From assembly GCF_001429395.1 (NCBI RefSeq), contig NZ_LMJT01000041.1:30387-94386 (forward strand): DNA of 64,000 nt, given 5' to 3'. Positions 7,204 to 14,432 of this stretch are shown here, one piece after another. Position 1 is the stretch's first letter; every line of letters begins with the position of its first letter. The translations under genes and the position numbers were made by a program. The DNA comes from Allobosea sp. Root381. Its GTDB lineage: Bacteria; Pseudomonadota; Alphaproteobacteria; Rhizobiales; Beijerinckiaceae. Under the pieces are notes generated by a model. That model searched no databases, was not told where the DNA came from, and saw nothing but the letters and a program-made list of their open reading frames with translations.

Positions 7204-7472
7204 CCTATCCCAGCAATTCCGGAGGCGAGATGGACGATCCCGTTGCGGGCGACCAGCTGAAGTCCATCGTCGAGCGCATCGAGCGCCTCGAGGAGGAGAA
7301 GAAGACGATCGCGGACGACATCAAGGAGGTCTACGCCGAGGCCAAGGGCAACGGTTACGACACCAAGATCCTCCGCAAGGTCATCGCCATCCGCAAGCGC
7401 GACGCCAACGAGCGCGCCGAAGAGGAGGCGATCCTCGATCTCTACCTGCAGGCCGTGGGGGATCGGGCATGA
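7200..7472 (+). CDS. GapR-family (DUF2312) nucleoid-associated protein
   Basis: A 90-residue protein with the DUF2312 signature: GDQLKSIVERIERLEEEKKT, DIKEVYAEAKGNGYDTKIL and KVIAIRKRD. The family includes Caulobacter GapR, which clamps AT-rich, overtwisted DNA ahead of replication and transcription machinery. The first ~10 residues are variable; a GTG (7200) overlapping the preceding stop is the coupled start, and the ATG at 7230 (MDDPVAGDQL) is a possible alternative nearer the usual family start. As a phage-borne copy it may modulate DNA topology or act as an anti-host or replication factor. Family call is firm, role inferred. Confidence 0.9.
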   Translation: MTYPSNSGGEMDDPVAGDQLKSIVERIERLEEEKKTIADDIKEVYAEAKGNGYDTKILRKVIAIRKRDANERAEEEAILDLYLQAVGDRA

Positions 7473-7870
7473 CGCGCCCCCTCCACATCCCTCTCACCCC
7501 CGGCCTGCCGGATGCCGGCGCCTCCGGCCAGTATCTCGGCCGGGACGCGAATGGCGCGGTCTACATCCTGCGCTGGCACGAGCGCGAGCAGTGCTGGGGC
7601 GCGCTCGGCTTCGCCAGCGACTGCGTCAGGCCCTGGGCCCATCTCATCCTGCTGCGCGGCCGCCGCGCCGGCTTCATCGTCGGCCATGCCGAGGGCCCGC
7701 CGCTCTCGGCCACGCGCCGCCTGGCCGAACGCTCCGCCATCAGCACGGCCGAGGACGAGCTGGTCAAGCCGCAGGACGCCGCCCCGCTCTGGCAGGGCCT
7801 GCTCTGGCCGGTCGGCCCGGCGCTCGGCGCCTTCGCCCTCGCCCTCCTCGCAAGCTGGAGCCTGTCATGA
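7469..7870 (+). CDS. Early phage protein with C-terminal membrane helix, unknown
   Basis: A 133-residue protein. Residues about 10-85 look globular (GQYLGRDANGAVYILRWHE, CWGALGFASDCVRPW). The last ~22 residues (LLWPVGPALGAFALALLASW) form a likely membrane helix, making it a tail-anchored protein. It is coupled to both neighbours by ATGA overlaps (7469 and 7867). No recognisable domain; the tail anchor suggests an envelope role during early infection, which is speculative. Confidence 0.6.
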   Translation: MTRPLHIPLTPGLPDAGASGQYLGRDANGAVYILRWHEREQCWGALGFASDCVRPWAHLILLRGRRAGFIVGHAEGPPLSATRRLAERSAISTAEDELVKPQDAAPLWQGLLWPVGPALGAFALALLASWSLS

Positions 7871-8187
7871 CAGCACAGTCCGTCACGCACTCGATCACCG
7901 ATCTCGCCGAGAGCTTCGGCACGACGCTCCGCGCGCTGCGCTTCTACGAGCAGCGCGGCCTGCTCCAGCCGGCGCGCGATGGCGCCAACCAGCGCATCTA
8001 TTCCGAGGCCGACCGCGAGCGCGTCGCCGAGATCATGCTGATGCGCAAGCTCGGCTTCACCGTGCGCGAGATCAAGTCCGGCCGCTTCCCGCGCGAGAAA
8101 TTCGCTGAGCAGCTCGCCCTCGCCCGCCGCCAGCGCGACGAGCTCGACCAGGTCATCGCCGAGCTCGAGCAGAGGGCCGCGGCATGA
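7867..8187 (+). CDS. MerR-family transcriptional regulator
   Basis: A 106-residue protein with a winged helix-turn-helix of the MerR type: SITDLAESFGTTLRALRFYE (residues 9-28), then QRIYSEADRERVAEIMLMRK and GFTVREIKSGRF, followed by a coiled-coil dimerisation helix (ARRQRDELDQVIAELEQRAA). No effector cysteines or C-terminal sensor domain are present, so it is a minimal member. The ATG at 7867 was chosen because it overlaps the preceding stop (ATGA) and begins the HTH domain. Near the integrase, small MerR-like proteins can act as excisionases/directionality factors or early regulators. Confidence 0.88.
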   Translation: MTAQSVTHSITDLAESFGTTLRALRFYEQRGLLQPARDGANQRIYSEADRERVAEIMLMRKLGFTVREIKSGRFPREKFAEQLALARRQRDELDQVIAELEQRAAA

Positions 8188-8450
8188 GCGACCGACCCGC
8201 TCTTCTCCAGAAGGAGCTGGATAAGCTCTTGTCGGAGTGCTTCACGCGGACGCAGCTGCACACCATGGCGATAAAGCAGCACATCGAGATGCGCCGCTTC
8301 TTCTTCGCCGGCGCCAAGGCGTTCTCCAGCCTCTTGCTGGAGAACGTGTCGGAAGGCGACGACCCCGCCGCCTCCGACATGGCGCTGCTGCAGGCGCTTC
8401 AGACCGAACTCGCCAACTTCGGCAAGGATGTCACGGAAGGGCGCGCCTGA
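8184..8450 (+). CDS. Small early phage protein, unknown
   Basis: An 88-residue, mainly helical protein (LQKELDKLLSECFTRTQL, AIKQHIEMRRFFFAGAKAF). No signal peptide, membrane segment or metal motif is seen. The start overlaps the stop of the MerR gene (ATGA) and its stop (TGATG) overlaps the start of a 12-codon ORF. I do not recognise the family. The composition fits a small cytoplasmic protein. Confidence 0.6.
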   Translation: MSDRPALLQKELDKLLSECFTRTQLHTMAIKQHIEMRRFFFAGAKAFSSLLLENVSEGDDPAASDMALLQALQTELANFGKDVTEGRA

Positions 8451-8488
8451 TGCTCGCGTGCCGCCCGATCAATGAGGCTGTCGGCTGA
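8450..8488 (+). CDS. 12-codon coupled ORF between early genes
   Basis: An ATG at 8450 overlaps the preceding TGA and opens a 12-residue frame (MLACRPINEAVG) whose TGA overlaps the next ATG at 8488. It may only serve to carry terminating ribosomes to the next gene (a re-initiation bridge). It could also be chance, as there is no independent ribosome site. Confidence 0.3.
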   Translation: MLACRPINEAVG

Positions 8489-8679
8489 TGCCCCGCACAG
8501 CCGCCAAGGTAACGCAGGCAGACATCGCCCGCACCGTCCGTGCGGTGGCGCAGGCGCGCGTACAGGCTGTGATCGAGGTGGCACCAGACGGCACCATCCG
8601 CGTCCTCATGGGCTCCTCTGCGCCGGTTGTGGCCGGTCCGGCGAAACAATTTGAGGCCGAGGAAGAGATCGTGATGTGA
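8488..8679 (+). CDS. Small phage protein upstream of the integrase, unknown
   Basis: A 63-residue protein: a basic N-terminal helix (AKVTQADIARTVRAVAQAR), a beta hairpin-like segment (AVIEVAPDGTIRVLM) and an acidic tail (FEAEEEIV). Small proteins of this shape are frequent directly upstream of phage integrases in Hyphomicrobiales. The position invites a role in integration or excision, but no excisionase fold is evident. The stop overlaps the integrase start. Confidence 0.6.
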   Translation: MPRTAAKVTQADIARTVRAVAQARVQAVIEVAPDGTIRVLMGSSAPVVAGPAKQFEAEEEIVM

Positions 8680-9785
8680 TGGGGGACATGCCCCGCCCTC
8701 GCCCGCCCCATCTGCATACGGAGCTGACCCGGCACGGCCGGCGCGTCTGGTATTTTCGGCGCGGCAAGGGCGCGCGCATCCGAATCGACCATGACTATGG
8801 CTCTCCGGAGTTCATGGCGGCCTATGAAGCGGCCCTGGCCGGCGAGGCGCCGGCGAAGCCGGGCCGTGCTGCCGCCGGCACGCTGCGCTGGCTCTGGGAT
8901 CGCTATCGCGAGAGCGCGGCCTGGGCCGAGCTCTCGCTCGCGACCCGCCGCCAGCGAGAGAACATCATGCGCGGCGTGCTTGATACGGCCGGCGACAAGC
9001 CCTTTGCCAAGATCACCCGCAAGACGATCGTCGCCGGGAAGGACCGCCGCAAGGCGACGCCGGCCATGGCCCGGCATTTCGTCGAAACGCAACGCGGATT
9101 GTTCCGCTGGGCGGTCGAGGCCGACTATGTGACCGAAGATCCGACGCGTGATGTGAAAATCGGCAAGGCGAAGACCGAGGGGCACCATACCTGGACGGAT
9201 GATGAGTGCGACAGGTTCGAGGCGCGCTGGCCGCTCGGCACGCGTGAACGCCTCGCCTTCGACATCCTGCTCTATACCGGCTTCCGGCGCGGCGATGCCG
9301 CAATTTTTGGCAAGCAGCATGTCCGCAACGGCGTCATCTCGCTGCGCACCGAGAAGAGCCAGGGCGCCGTGCAGGTCGTCCTGCCCCTCCTCCCGCCCTT
9401 GGCCGAATCGATCGCCGCCACGAAGACCGGCGACCTGACCTTCATCGCCGATAAGAAGGGCCGCGGCCTTTCCAAGGAAGGCTTCGGAAACTGGTTCGCA
9501 GAGGCCTGTGTGGCAGCAGAGGTGCCTGGCCGTGCTCACGGCCTGCGCAAGGCCGGCGCGACGCGCGCCGCGAACAACGGCGCCAGCGAGTCGGAGCTGG
9601 AAGCGATCTTCGGTTGGCGCGGCGGCGGTATGGCCTCGCTCTACACGCGAAAAGCCAACCGGGAAAAGCTCGCCCGCAAGGCGGCGAATCTGCTGATGCC
9701 GGAACCAAAATCGAACGTCTATTCCCGCACCTCATCATCCGGTGCGGGAACCAAGCCGAATTCTGATGATAATTCAGGCGCCTAG
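8676..9785 (+). CDS. Phage tyrosine integrase
   Basis: A 369-residue site-specific recombinase that catalyses integration and excision at the adjacent tRNA-Tyr gene. An N-terminal arm/core-binding region (about 1-165, with TLRWLWDRYRESAAW) is followed by the catalytic domain. The active-site residues are visible: Arg204 (TGFRRGD), Lys227 (RTEKSQ), His288-x-x-Arg291 (HGLR), Trp314 in the place of the second His (FGWRGG) and Tyr323 (LYTRKA). GTG at 8676 is 10 bp from AGGAAG; ATG at 8679 or 8688 are alternatives. It is the last gene of the coupled early operon, so it is controlled by the early promoter and probably also by a local one. All catalytic residues are intact. Confidence 0.93.
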   Translation: MMGDMPRPRPPHLHTELTRHGRRVWYFRRGKGARIRIDHDYGSPEFMAAYEAALAGEAPAKPGRAAAGTLRWLWDRYRESAAWAELSLATRRQRENIMRGVLDTAGDKPFAKITRKTIVAGKDRRKATPAMARHFVETQRGLFRWAVEADYVTEDPTRDVKIGKAKTEGHHTWTDDECDRFEARWPLGTRERLAFDILLYTGFRRGDAAIFGKQHVRNGVISLRTEKSQGAVQVVLPLLPPLAESIAATKTGDLTFIADKKGRGLSKEGFGNWFAEACVAAEVPGRAHGLRKAGATRAANNGASESELEAIFGWRGGGMASLYTRKANREKLARKAANLLMPEPKSNVYSRTSSSGAGTKPNSDDNSGA

Positions 9786-9793
9786 AAAAAGGA

Positions 9794-9878
9794 TGGTGGG
9801 GGAAGCAGGACTCGAACCTGCGAAGGCATAGCCAGCGGATTTACAGTCCGCCCCCTTTGCCGCTCGGGACATTCCCCC
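9794..9878 (-). tRNA. tRNA-Tyr (anticodon GTA), probable phage attachment site
   Basis: On the minus strand the 7-bp acceptor pairs GGGGGAA with TTCCCCC. The anticodon loop reads CTGTAAA with anticodon GTA. A long variable arm and the T-arm GGTTCGAGTCC are present, and CCA is encoded. The integrase stop lies 8 bp from the 3' end, so the 3' part of this gene is the likely att core; the second att copy must lie left of the window. Confidence 0.95.
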
Positions 9879-10003
9879 GCCTGCTCCAAACCGGCGCCAG
9901 GGCCGGGATCGACCGGTATGTCACTTTCGCGACGACCGGCAGGCGCGGCCGGACTTATGGTGACCGGGCCGCGCCATGTCAACGGCAAAAAGGCCGGGCT
10001 TGC

Positions 10004-10576
10004 TCATTCTCCCCGCTGCATTGGCGGGGCCAGCCCGAGATGCCCCATCACGAACGCGACCCGCGCCTCGACGCTGGCGCACGGCAGCTCGACGAGCTCA
10101 TAGCCCTGCTCGGCGTAGGCGTTAGCGACCATTCGGCACGTCCGCTCCGCCTCGTCGAAATCCTGCCGCCGTTCCGCATCCTGGCCGAAGATGGCCTGCC
10201 ATGGCGGTGCAAGCAGGACTTTGCGCGCATAGCGGCACCGCCCCATGGCCCGGCAGAGACGTTCGGGCACCGGCAGGCCGCAGAGCCCGAGATAGCCTGC
10301 AATGTCGGGAATGCCGCGGTCGAAGATCACCGGGCCTTGTCGTTCCTGCGCGTCGCGATGGGATTTGAGGTCGGCGGTCAACATCAGTTCCGCAAACAGC
10401 GCGCGATCCGCCCATGGCAGGCCGTTGCCTCCGGCCGCGCTTTGCGCCTGGATGACGGCGCGCCCGGCCTCGGGCATCGTCGCGAGGCCGCGCCCGGCCA
10501 AGGCTGCGATCAGCGTGGTCTTGCCGGCCCCCGGCCCGCCCGTCACGACGATGAATGCGTCGGAGCATGCGCTCAT
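10004..10576 (-). CDS. AAA_28 family ATPase/kinase
   Basis: A 190-residue P-loop protein with a Walker A motif at about residues 12-21 (TGGPGAGKTT) and an RxxDR-like DRGIPD segment near residue 86. The layout matches the AAA_28 family (NadR/TTD14-like small nucleotide-binding proteins), which often phosphorylate or bind small nucleotide-type ligands; the substrate is unknown. It is a single gene, convergent with the tRNA side and divergent from rlmB with about 100 bp between. It lies just outside the prophage, and its base composition matches the host genes. Confidence 0.82.
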   Translation of the reverse strand: MSACSDAFIVVTGGPGAGKTTLIAALAGRGLATMPEAGRAVIQAQSAAGGNGLPWADRALFAELMLTADLKSHRDAQERQGPVIFDRGIPDIAGYLGLCGLPVPERLCRAMGRCRYARKVLLAPPWQAIFGQDAERRQDFDEAERTCRMVANAYAEQGYELVELPCASVEARVAFVMGHLGLAPPMQRGE

Positions 10577-10677
10577 CTGGTTATTCTCCCCGTGATTGGT
10601 GAAAGCGAGGCGCGTGCGGGCTGGTCAAGACGGCGCCGTCATGGCACGGCAGGCGCCTGTCGCCGCAGGAGAAGCAG

Positions 10678-11481
10678 ATGCCCGCGCCGTTCCGCCCCAA
10701 GCCGGCCCGAGCCGGCGCGCATTTCGCTGGCCGCGCCCGCCGCCCGGACGGGCCGCCGCCGCATCGTCCCGGCGACATCGACGAGGCCGTGCTCTATGGC
10801 GTGCACCCCGTCATCGAGGCGTTGCGCAATCCCAGGCGCCGCCATCGCCGGCTGCTTGCCACCGAGAACGGCCTGAAGCGCCTGCAGGACGAGATCGGCG
10901 AGCTGCCGCTCCAGCCCGAGATCGTGCGTCCGTCCGAGATCGACCGGCTGCTGACGCCCGATTCGGTCCACCAGGGACTCTATCTGGTCTGCGACCCGCT
11001 GCCTTCGCCCAGCCTCGACAGCCTGCCGGACGATGCCGTGGTGCTGGCGCTCGACCAGATCACCGATCCGCACAATGTCGGCGCGATCCTGCGCTCCGCC
11101 GCGGCCTTCGCCGCCGCGGCCGTGATCGTCACCATCCGCCACTCCCCGGCCGCGACGGGCGTCCTTGCGAAATCGGCATCCGGTGCGCTCGAGCATGTGC
11201 CGCTGATCGCGGTGCGCAATCTCGGCGACGCGCTGCAGGAACTGGGCAAGCGCGGCTTCCAGCGAATCGGTTTCGATTCCGACGGTGAGGTCGCCTTCGA
11301 CGACGTCGTGCTCACCCGTCCGCTCGTGATGGTGATGGGCGCCGAGGGCAAGGGGCTGCGCCAGCGCTCCCGCGAGCTCTGCGACCACGTCGCGCGACTG
11401 GAGGTGCCGGGCACCATCACCAGCCTCAACGTCTCGAACGCGACCGCAATCGCCCTCTACGCCGCCAGCCGGCGGCGCTGA
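10678..11481 (+). CDS. rlmB: 23S rRNA (guanosine-2'-O)-methyltransferase RlmB (TrmH family)
   Basis: A 267-residue SPOUT methyltransferase expected to methylate the ribose of G2251 of 23S rRNA. A basic N-terminal tail is followed by a substrate-binding domain (LYGVHPVIEALRNP, residues 39-52). Then come the three SPOUT motifs: DQITDPHNVGAILRSA (about 126-141), VMVMGAEGKGL (about 219-229) and SLNVSNATAIALY (about 250-262), which build the knotted SAM site. A GGAGAAG ribosome site precedes the ATG at 10678. Location beside tRNA-Tyr is common in alphaproteobacteria. TrmH paralogues cannot be fully excluded. Confidence 0.92.
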   Translation: MPAPFRPKPARAGAHFAGRARRPDGPPPHRPGDIDEAVLYGVHPVIEALRNPRRRHRRLLATENGLKRLQDEIGELPLQPEIVRPSEIDRLLTPDSVHQGLYLVCDPLPSPSLDSLPDDAVVLALDQITDPHNVGAILRSAAAFAAAAVIVTIRHSPAATGVLAKSASGALEHVPLIAVRNLGDALQELGKRGFQRIGFDSDGEVAFDDVVLTRPLVMVMGAEGKGLRQRSRELCDHVARLEVPGTITSLNVSNATAIALYAASRRR

Positions 11482-11486
11482 CGGCC

Positions 11487-12032
11487 TCAGCGACCGGGCA
11501 CCACCAGCAACAGCGCGCCGGTCTCGGCATGGGCGAAGCGGCTGCGCTTGCCCTGCTGCGAATCCGCTCCCGCGATCCGGATGACGCGCGTCACCGGCCG
11601 GTCGGGCCTGCCTTCGAGCCGATAGGTCGTCGGCTCCGGCGTCGGCTCGCGCACGATTCCCGCCCGTACCGGCATATTCTCGAACGAGTTGCGATCGATC
11701 CAGCGGGGCGAGGTTTCGATCTCGACCGATGGCGATGACGCCGGCATTGCGCCCGCCGGCCAGCCCCAGGGGTAACCAAAGGAGGTGAACAACGCTCTCC
11801 CCCGCCCCCGCCGGTCATGCAGGCCATGATCGCCGCGCAGCCGCGCCTGCTGCCGGATGGCGCCATAGCGCGATCCGGCAGGCAAGGCTCGCGGGAACTG
11901 GGTGGAGACGACTGCCCTCCCGGGCGTGGCGAGGAAGCCCCCGCCCCGGCCCTCGGCGGCACCGGTCTCGACAGCGGAAAGACCCAGCGCCGCAAGCAGC
12001 AGGCCACAGCGAACCGTCGTGATGCGCGACAT
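11487..12032 (-). CDS. Secreted protein of unknown function
   Basis: A 181-residue protein with a Sec signal (MSRITTVRCGLLLAALGLSA, cleavage probably after ETGA-A near residue 25). The mature part is Gly/Arg/Pro-rich with no recognised domain. The ATG at 12032 is preceded by GGGAGGGGG about 8 bp upstream; the longer frame to 12191 lacks a signal sequence. It converges on rlmB with a 5-bp gap. The upstream segment carries TTAAC-type AT-rich sequence that may hold its promoter. I do not recognise the family. Confidence 0.7.
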   Translation of the reverse strand: MSRITTVRCGLLLAALGLSAVETGAAEGRGGGFLATPGRAVVSTQFPRALPAGSRYGAIRQQARLRGDHGLHDRRGRGRALFTSFGYPWGWPAGAMPASSPSVEIETSPRWIDRNSFENMPVRAGIVREPTPEPTTYRLEGRPDRPVTRVIRIAGADSQQGKRSRFAHAETGALLLVVPGR

Positions 12033-12389
12033 CTGCAGCCCCCTCCCGATCCGTCTTCGGCCCTTCCGGGAGCTGATTATAAACGGATCGTTAACCTTGA
12101 GAAGCCGGCGCGCCACCGCTGCGACCGTCTCCGAAGGATAGGGCCGACTGTGATGCCGCAGACGCCGTCGGCGCCGGCAATTCGACGACATACTCGCTCC
12201 TTCCCTTAGACGAAGTGCTTGATTGCACAGTCATCCCCTCGCGCGCATTGCTTTGCGTCAGACCGGTTTCGCTGGGCCTGCGGGCTCGGAAACCGGCATG
12301 GAGGCATCGCGTCGACAGAAGGCGAGCCACGCCAACACGGGCAGCGCGGATCGTCCCGCTGCCGGGGAAACTTCAGGGGAGACAACGCC
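12033..12389. other. Divergent intergenic region, 357 bp
   Basis: Spacer between the secreted protein (minus) and the MHS transporter (plus). A locally AT-rich segment (12076-12095, with ATTATAAACGG and GTTAACC) is the best candidate for the minus-strand promoter. A weak small frame on the minus strand (start 12234) lacks a properly spaced ribosome site. Nothing else is recognised. Confidence 0.5.
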
Positions 12390-14063
12390 ATGAGCATGGC
12401 AGCAAATGCAGCGGGGGCGAAGACGACGCCGCGCCCCATGACCAAGGAAGAAAAGCGCGTCATCCTGGCATCGTCGCTCGGCACGGTGTTCGAGTGGTAC
12501 GACTTCTACCTCTACGGCTCGCTCGCCGTGATGATCGGCGCGCACTTCTTCTCGGCCTTCGACCCGAACACCCGCGCCATCTTCGCCCTGCTCGCCTTCG
12601 CCGCCGGCTTCCTTGTCCGTCCGTTCGGCGCGCTGTTCTTCGGCCGCCTGGGTGACCTGATCGGCCGCAAATACACCTTCCTCGTCACCATCGTGATCAT
12701 GGGCGCCTCGACCTTCCTGGTCGGCCTCTTGCCCAGCTACAACACCATCGGCTGGATTGCCCCGGTCATCCTCATCATCCTGCGCATGCTCCAGGGCCTG
12801 GCCCTAGGCGGCGAGTACGGCGGCGCGGCGGTCTATGTCGCTGAGCACGCTCCCGTCGGCCGTCGCGGCTTCTACACCTCCTGGATCCAGACGACCGCGA
12901 CGCTCGGCCTGCTGCTCTCGCTGATCGTCATCCTGGTCATCCGCGTCAACATGGGCGAGGCCGACTTCGCCGCATGGGGCTGGCGCATTCCCTTCCTGCT
13001 CTCGATCTTCCTCCTCGCGATCTCGGTCTGGATTCGTCTCCAGATGCAGGAATCGCCGGCCTTCAAGAAGATGAAGGAAGAGGGCACGGGCTCCAAGGCG
13101 CCGCTTTCCGAGGCCTTCGGCCAGTGGAAGAACGCCAAGATCGCGCTGATCGCGCTGTTCGGCCTCACCATGGGCCAGGCCGTCGTCTGGTACACCGGGC
13201 AGTTCTACGCGCTGTTCTTCATCCAGAGCATCCTGAAGGTGGACCTCTATTCGGCCAACGTGTTGATCGCCTGGGCGCTCATCATCGGCACCGGCGGCTT
13301 CATCTTCTTCGGCTCGCTGTCGGACCGGATCGGCCGCAAGCCGATCATCCTGGCCGGCTGCCTGATCGCTGCGCTGACCTACTTCCCGCTGTTCGGTGCG
13401 CTGACGAAGGCGGCCAATCCGGGCCTCGCCGCGGCGCATGAGAACGTCAAGGTCGCCGTCGTCGCCGATCCCGCGACCTGCGGTTCGGTGTTCGATCCGG
13501 TCGGCGTGCGCACCTTCACCGCACCCTGCGACGTCGCCCGCCGTACGCTCGCCACGCAGGCCATCGTCTATACGATGCAGCCCGCCCCGGCCGGCACCGC
13601 CGCCAAGGTCACCGTCAACGGCAAGGACGTCGCCATCGACGCGGGCTTCGCCAAGGCGATCGCGACCGAGGCGACCGCCGCCGGCTATCCCGCACCGGGC
13701 GATGCCCGCATCGTCAAGACCGGGTTCTTCGGCGCGCTCTTCGGCGGCCAGTCACTGACCGTGATCGGCATCCTGACCATTCTGATCATCTACGTCACGA
13801 TGGTCTACGGGCCGATCGCGGCGGCGCTGGTCGAACTGTTCCCGACGCGCATCCGCTACACCGGCATGTCGCTGCCCTACCACATTGGCAACGGCTGGTT
13901 CGGCGGCCTTCTCCCGGCGACCTCGTTCGCCATGGTGGCCGGCACCGGCGACATCTTCTACGGCCTCTGGTACCCGATCATCTTCGCTCTCGCGACATTC
14001 GTCATCGGCCTGCTCTTCGTGCCGGAGACCAAGGATCGCGACATCATGACCTACGACAACTGA
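12390..14063 (+). CDS. MFS transporter of the metabolite:H+ symporter (MHS) family
   Basis: A 557-residue inner-membrane transporter resembling ProP/ShiA/KgtP-type MHS proteins, which import organic acids or osmolytes with protons. Family signs are VFEWYDFYLYGSLA (TM1), RPFGALFFGRLGDLIGRK (loop 2-3), LQGLALGGEYGGA (TM4) and FFGSLSDRIGRK (loop 8-9). Between the eighth/ninth and tenth helices there is an extra soluble segment of about 95 residues (about 350-445) with a Cys pair (PATCGSV, APCDVA), absent from classical members. The ATG at 12390 follows AGGGGAGA. A strong terminator follows the stop. The substrate cannot be deduced. Confidence 0.9.
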   Translation: MSMAANAAGAKTTPRPMTKEEKRVILASSLGTVFEWYDFYLYGSLAVMIGAHFFSAFDPNTRAIFALLAFAAGFLVRPFGALFFGRLGDLIGRKYTFLVTIVIMGASTFLVGLLPSYNTIGWIAPVILIILRMLQGLALGGEYGGAAVYVAEHAPVGRRGFYTSWIQTTATLGLLLSLIVILVIRVNMGEADFAAWGWRIPFLLSIFLLAISVWIRLQMQESPAFKKMKEEGTGSKAPLSEAFGQWKNAKIALIALFGLTMGQAVVWYTGQFYALFFIQSILKVDLYSANVLIAWALIIGTGGFIFFGSLSDRIGRKPIILAGCLIAALTYFPLFGALTKAANPGLAAAHENVKVAVVADPATCGSVFDPVGVRTFTAPCDVARRTLATQAIVYTMQPAPAGTAAKVTVNGKDVAIDAGFAKAIATEATAAGYPAPGDARIVKTGFFGALFGGQSLTVIGILTILIIYVTMVYGPIAAALVELFPTRIRYTGMSLPYHIGNGWFGGLLPATSFAMVAGTGDIFYGLWYPIIFALATFVIGLLFVPETKDRDIMTYDN

Positions 14064-14100
14064 GCACAAGCCCGGTTCAGTTCTGACCGACGATACCGGA

Positions 14101-14129
14101 CCCCGCCTTCTCGAAGGCGGGGTTCTTTC
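14101..14129 (+). terminator. Rho-independent terminator after the MHS transporter
   Basis: A 10-bp perfect stem CCCCGCCTTC/GAAGGCGGGG (14101-14122) with a 2-base loop, followed by TTCTTTCG. It lies 37 bp after the stop. Confidence 0.85.
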
Positions 14130-14233
14130 GTTCCGATCGTCCGTATTGTCCCGGCACAAGCTCCCGACCAGCCGCCGGCAGGGCCGAGGCTCGTTCTCCA
14201 TCTTGCTCTGGCGGTGTCCGACTGGTAACGGCT

Positions 14234-14266
14234 GCAGGCGGACGCCGGGTCGAACCCGGCGCCTGC
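14234..14266. repeat. Imperfect GC-rich inverted repeat before tRNA-Thr
   Basis: GCAGGC pairs with GCCTGC, and after a short bulge GCCGGGT pairs with ACCCGGC. No T-tract follows. It may be a secondary terminator or part of a tRNA-associated remnant; no function is evident. Confidence 0.4.
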
Positions 14267-14308
14267 CGATACCAAGCTAGCCTCGCCCGCAGGGAGAGGC
14301 CTATCGGC

Positions 14309-14383
14309 GCCGGCGTAGCACAGCGGTAGTGCAGCGGTTTTGTAAACCGAAGGTCGGGAGTTCAATCCTCTCCGCCGGCACCA
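14309..14383 (+). tRNA. tRNA-Thr (anticodon TGT)
   Basis: Acceptor GCCGGCG pairs with CGCCGGC. The D-arm is intact, the anticodon loop TTTGTAA carries TGT, the T-arm reads GGGAGTTCAATCCTC, and CCA is encoded at 14381-14383. It reads ACA codons. Confidence 0.95.
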
Positions 14384-14432
14384 TTTTTAAGATGGCTTCG
14401 ACAACGAGCGAAGCGTTCGATCGGTCGGATCG

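Larger units (their letters stand above)
1..9796. mobile_element. Right part of an integrated, internally deleted prophage
   Basis: The region carries phage tail genes on the minus strand (1-4059), a Cro/CI switch (4022-5101), a tightly packed early operon on the plus strand (5491-9785) and a tyrosine integrase that stops 8 bp from the 3' end of a tRNA-Tyr gene. Capsid, terminase, portal and lysis genes are absent between the truncated tape-measure gene and cro, so I infer a large internal deletion. The left boundary lies outside the window. Host-type genes (AAA ATPase, rlmB) start immediately beyond the tRNA. Confidence 0.9.

Noticed and set aside
12091..12330. 79-residue minus-strand frame (or a 33-codon form from 12234) upstream of the MHS gene
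   Set aside because: The only purine-rich site directly abuts the internal ATG, no conserved pattern is visible, and it overlaps promoter-type sequence.
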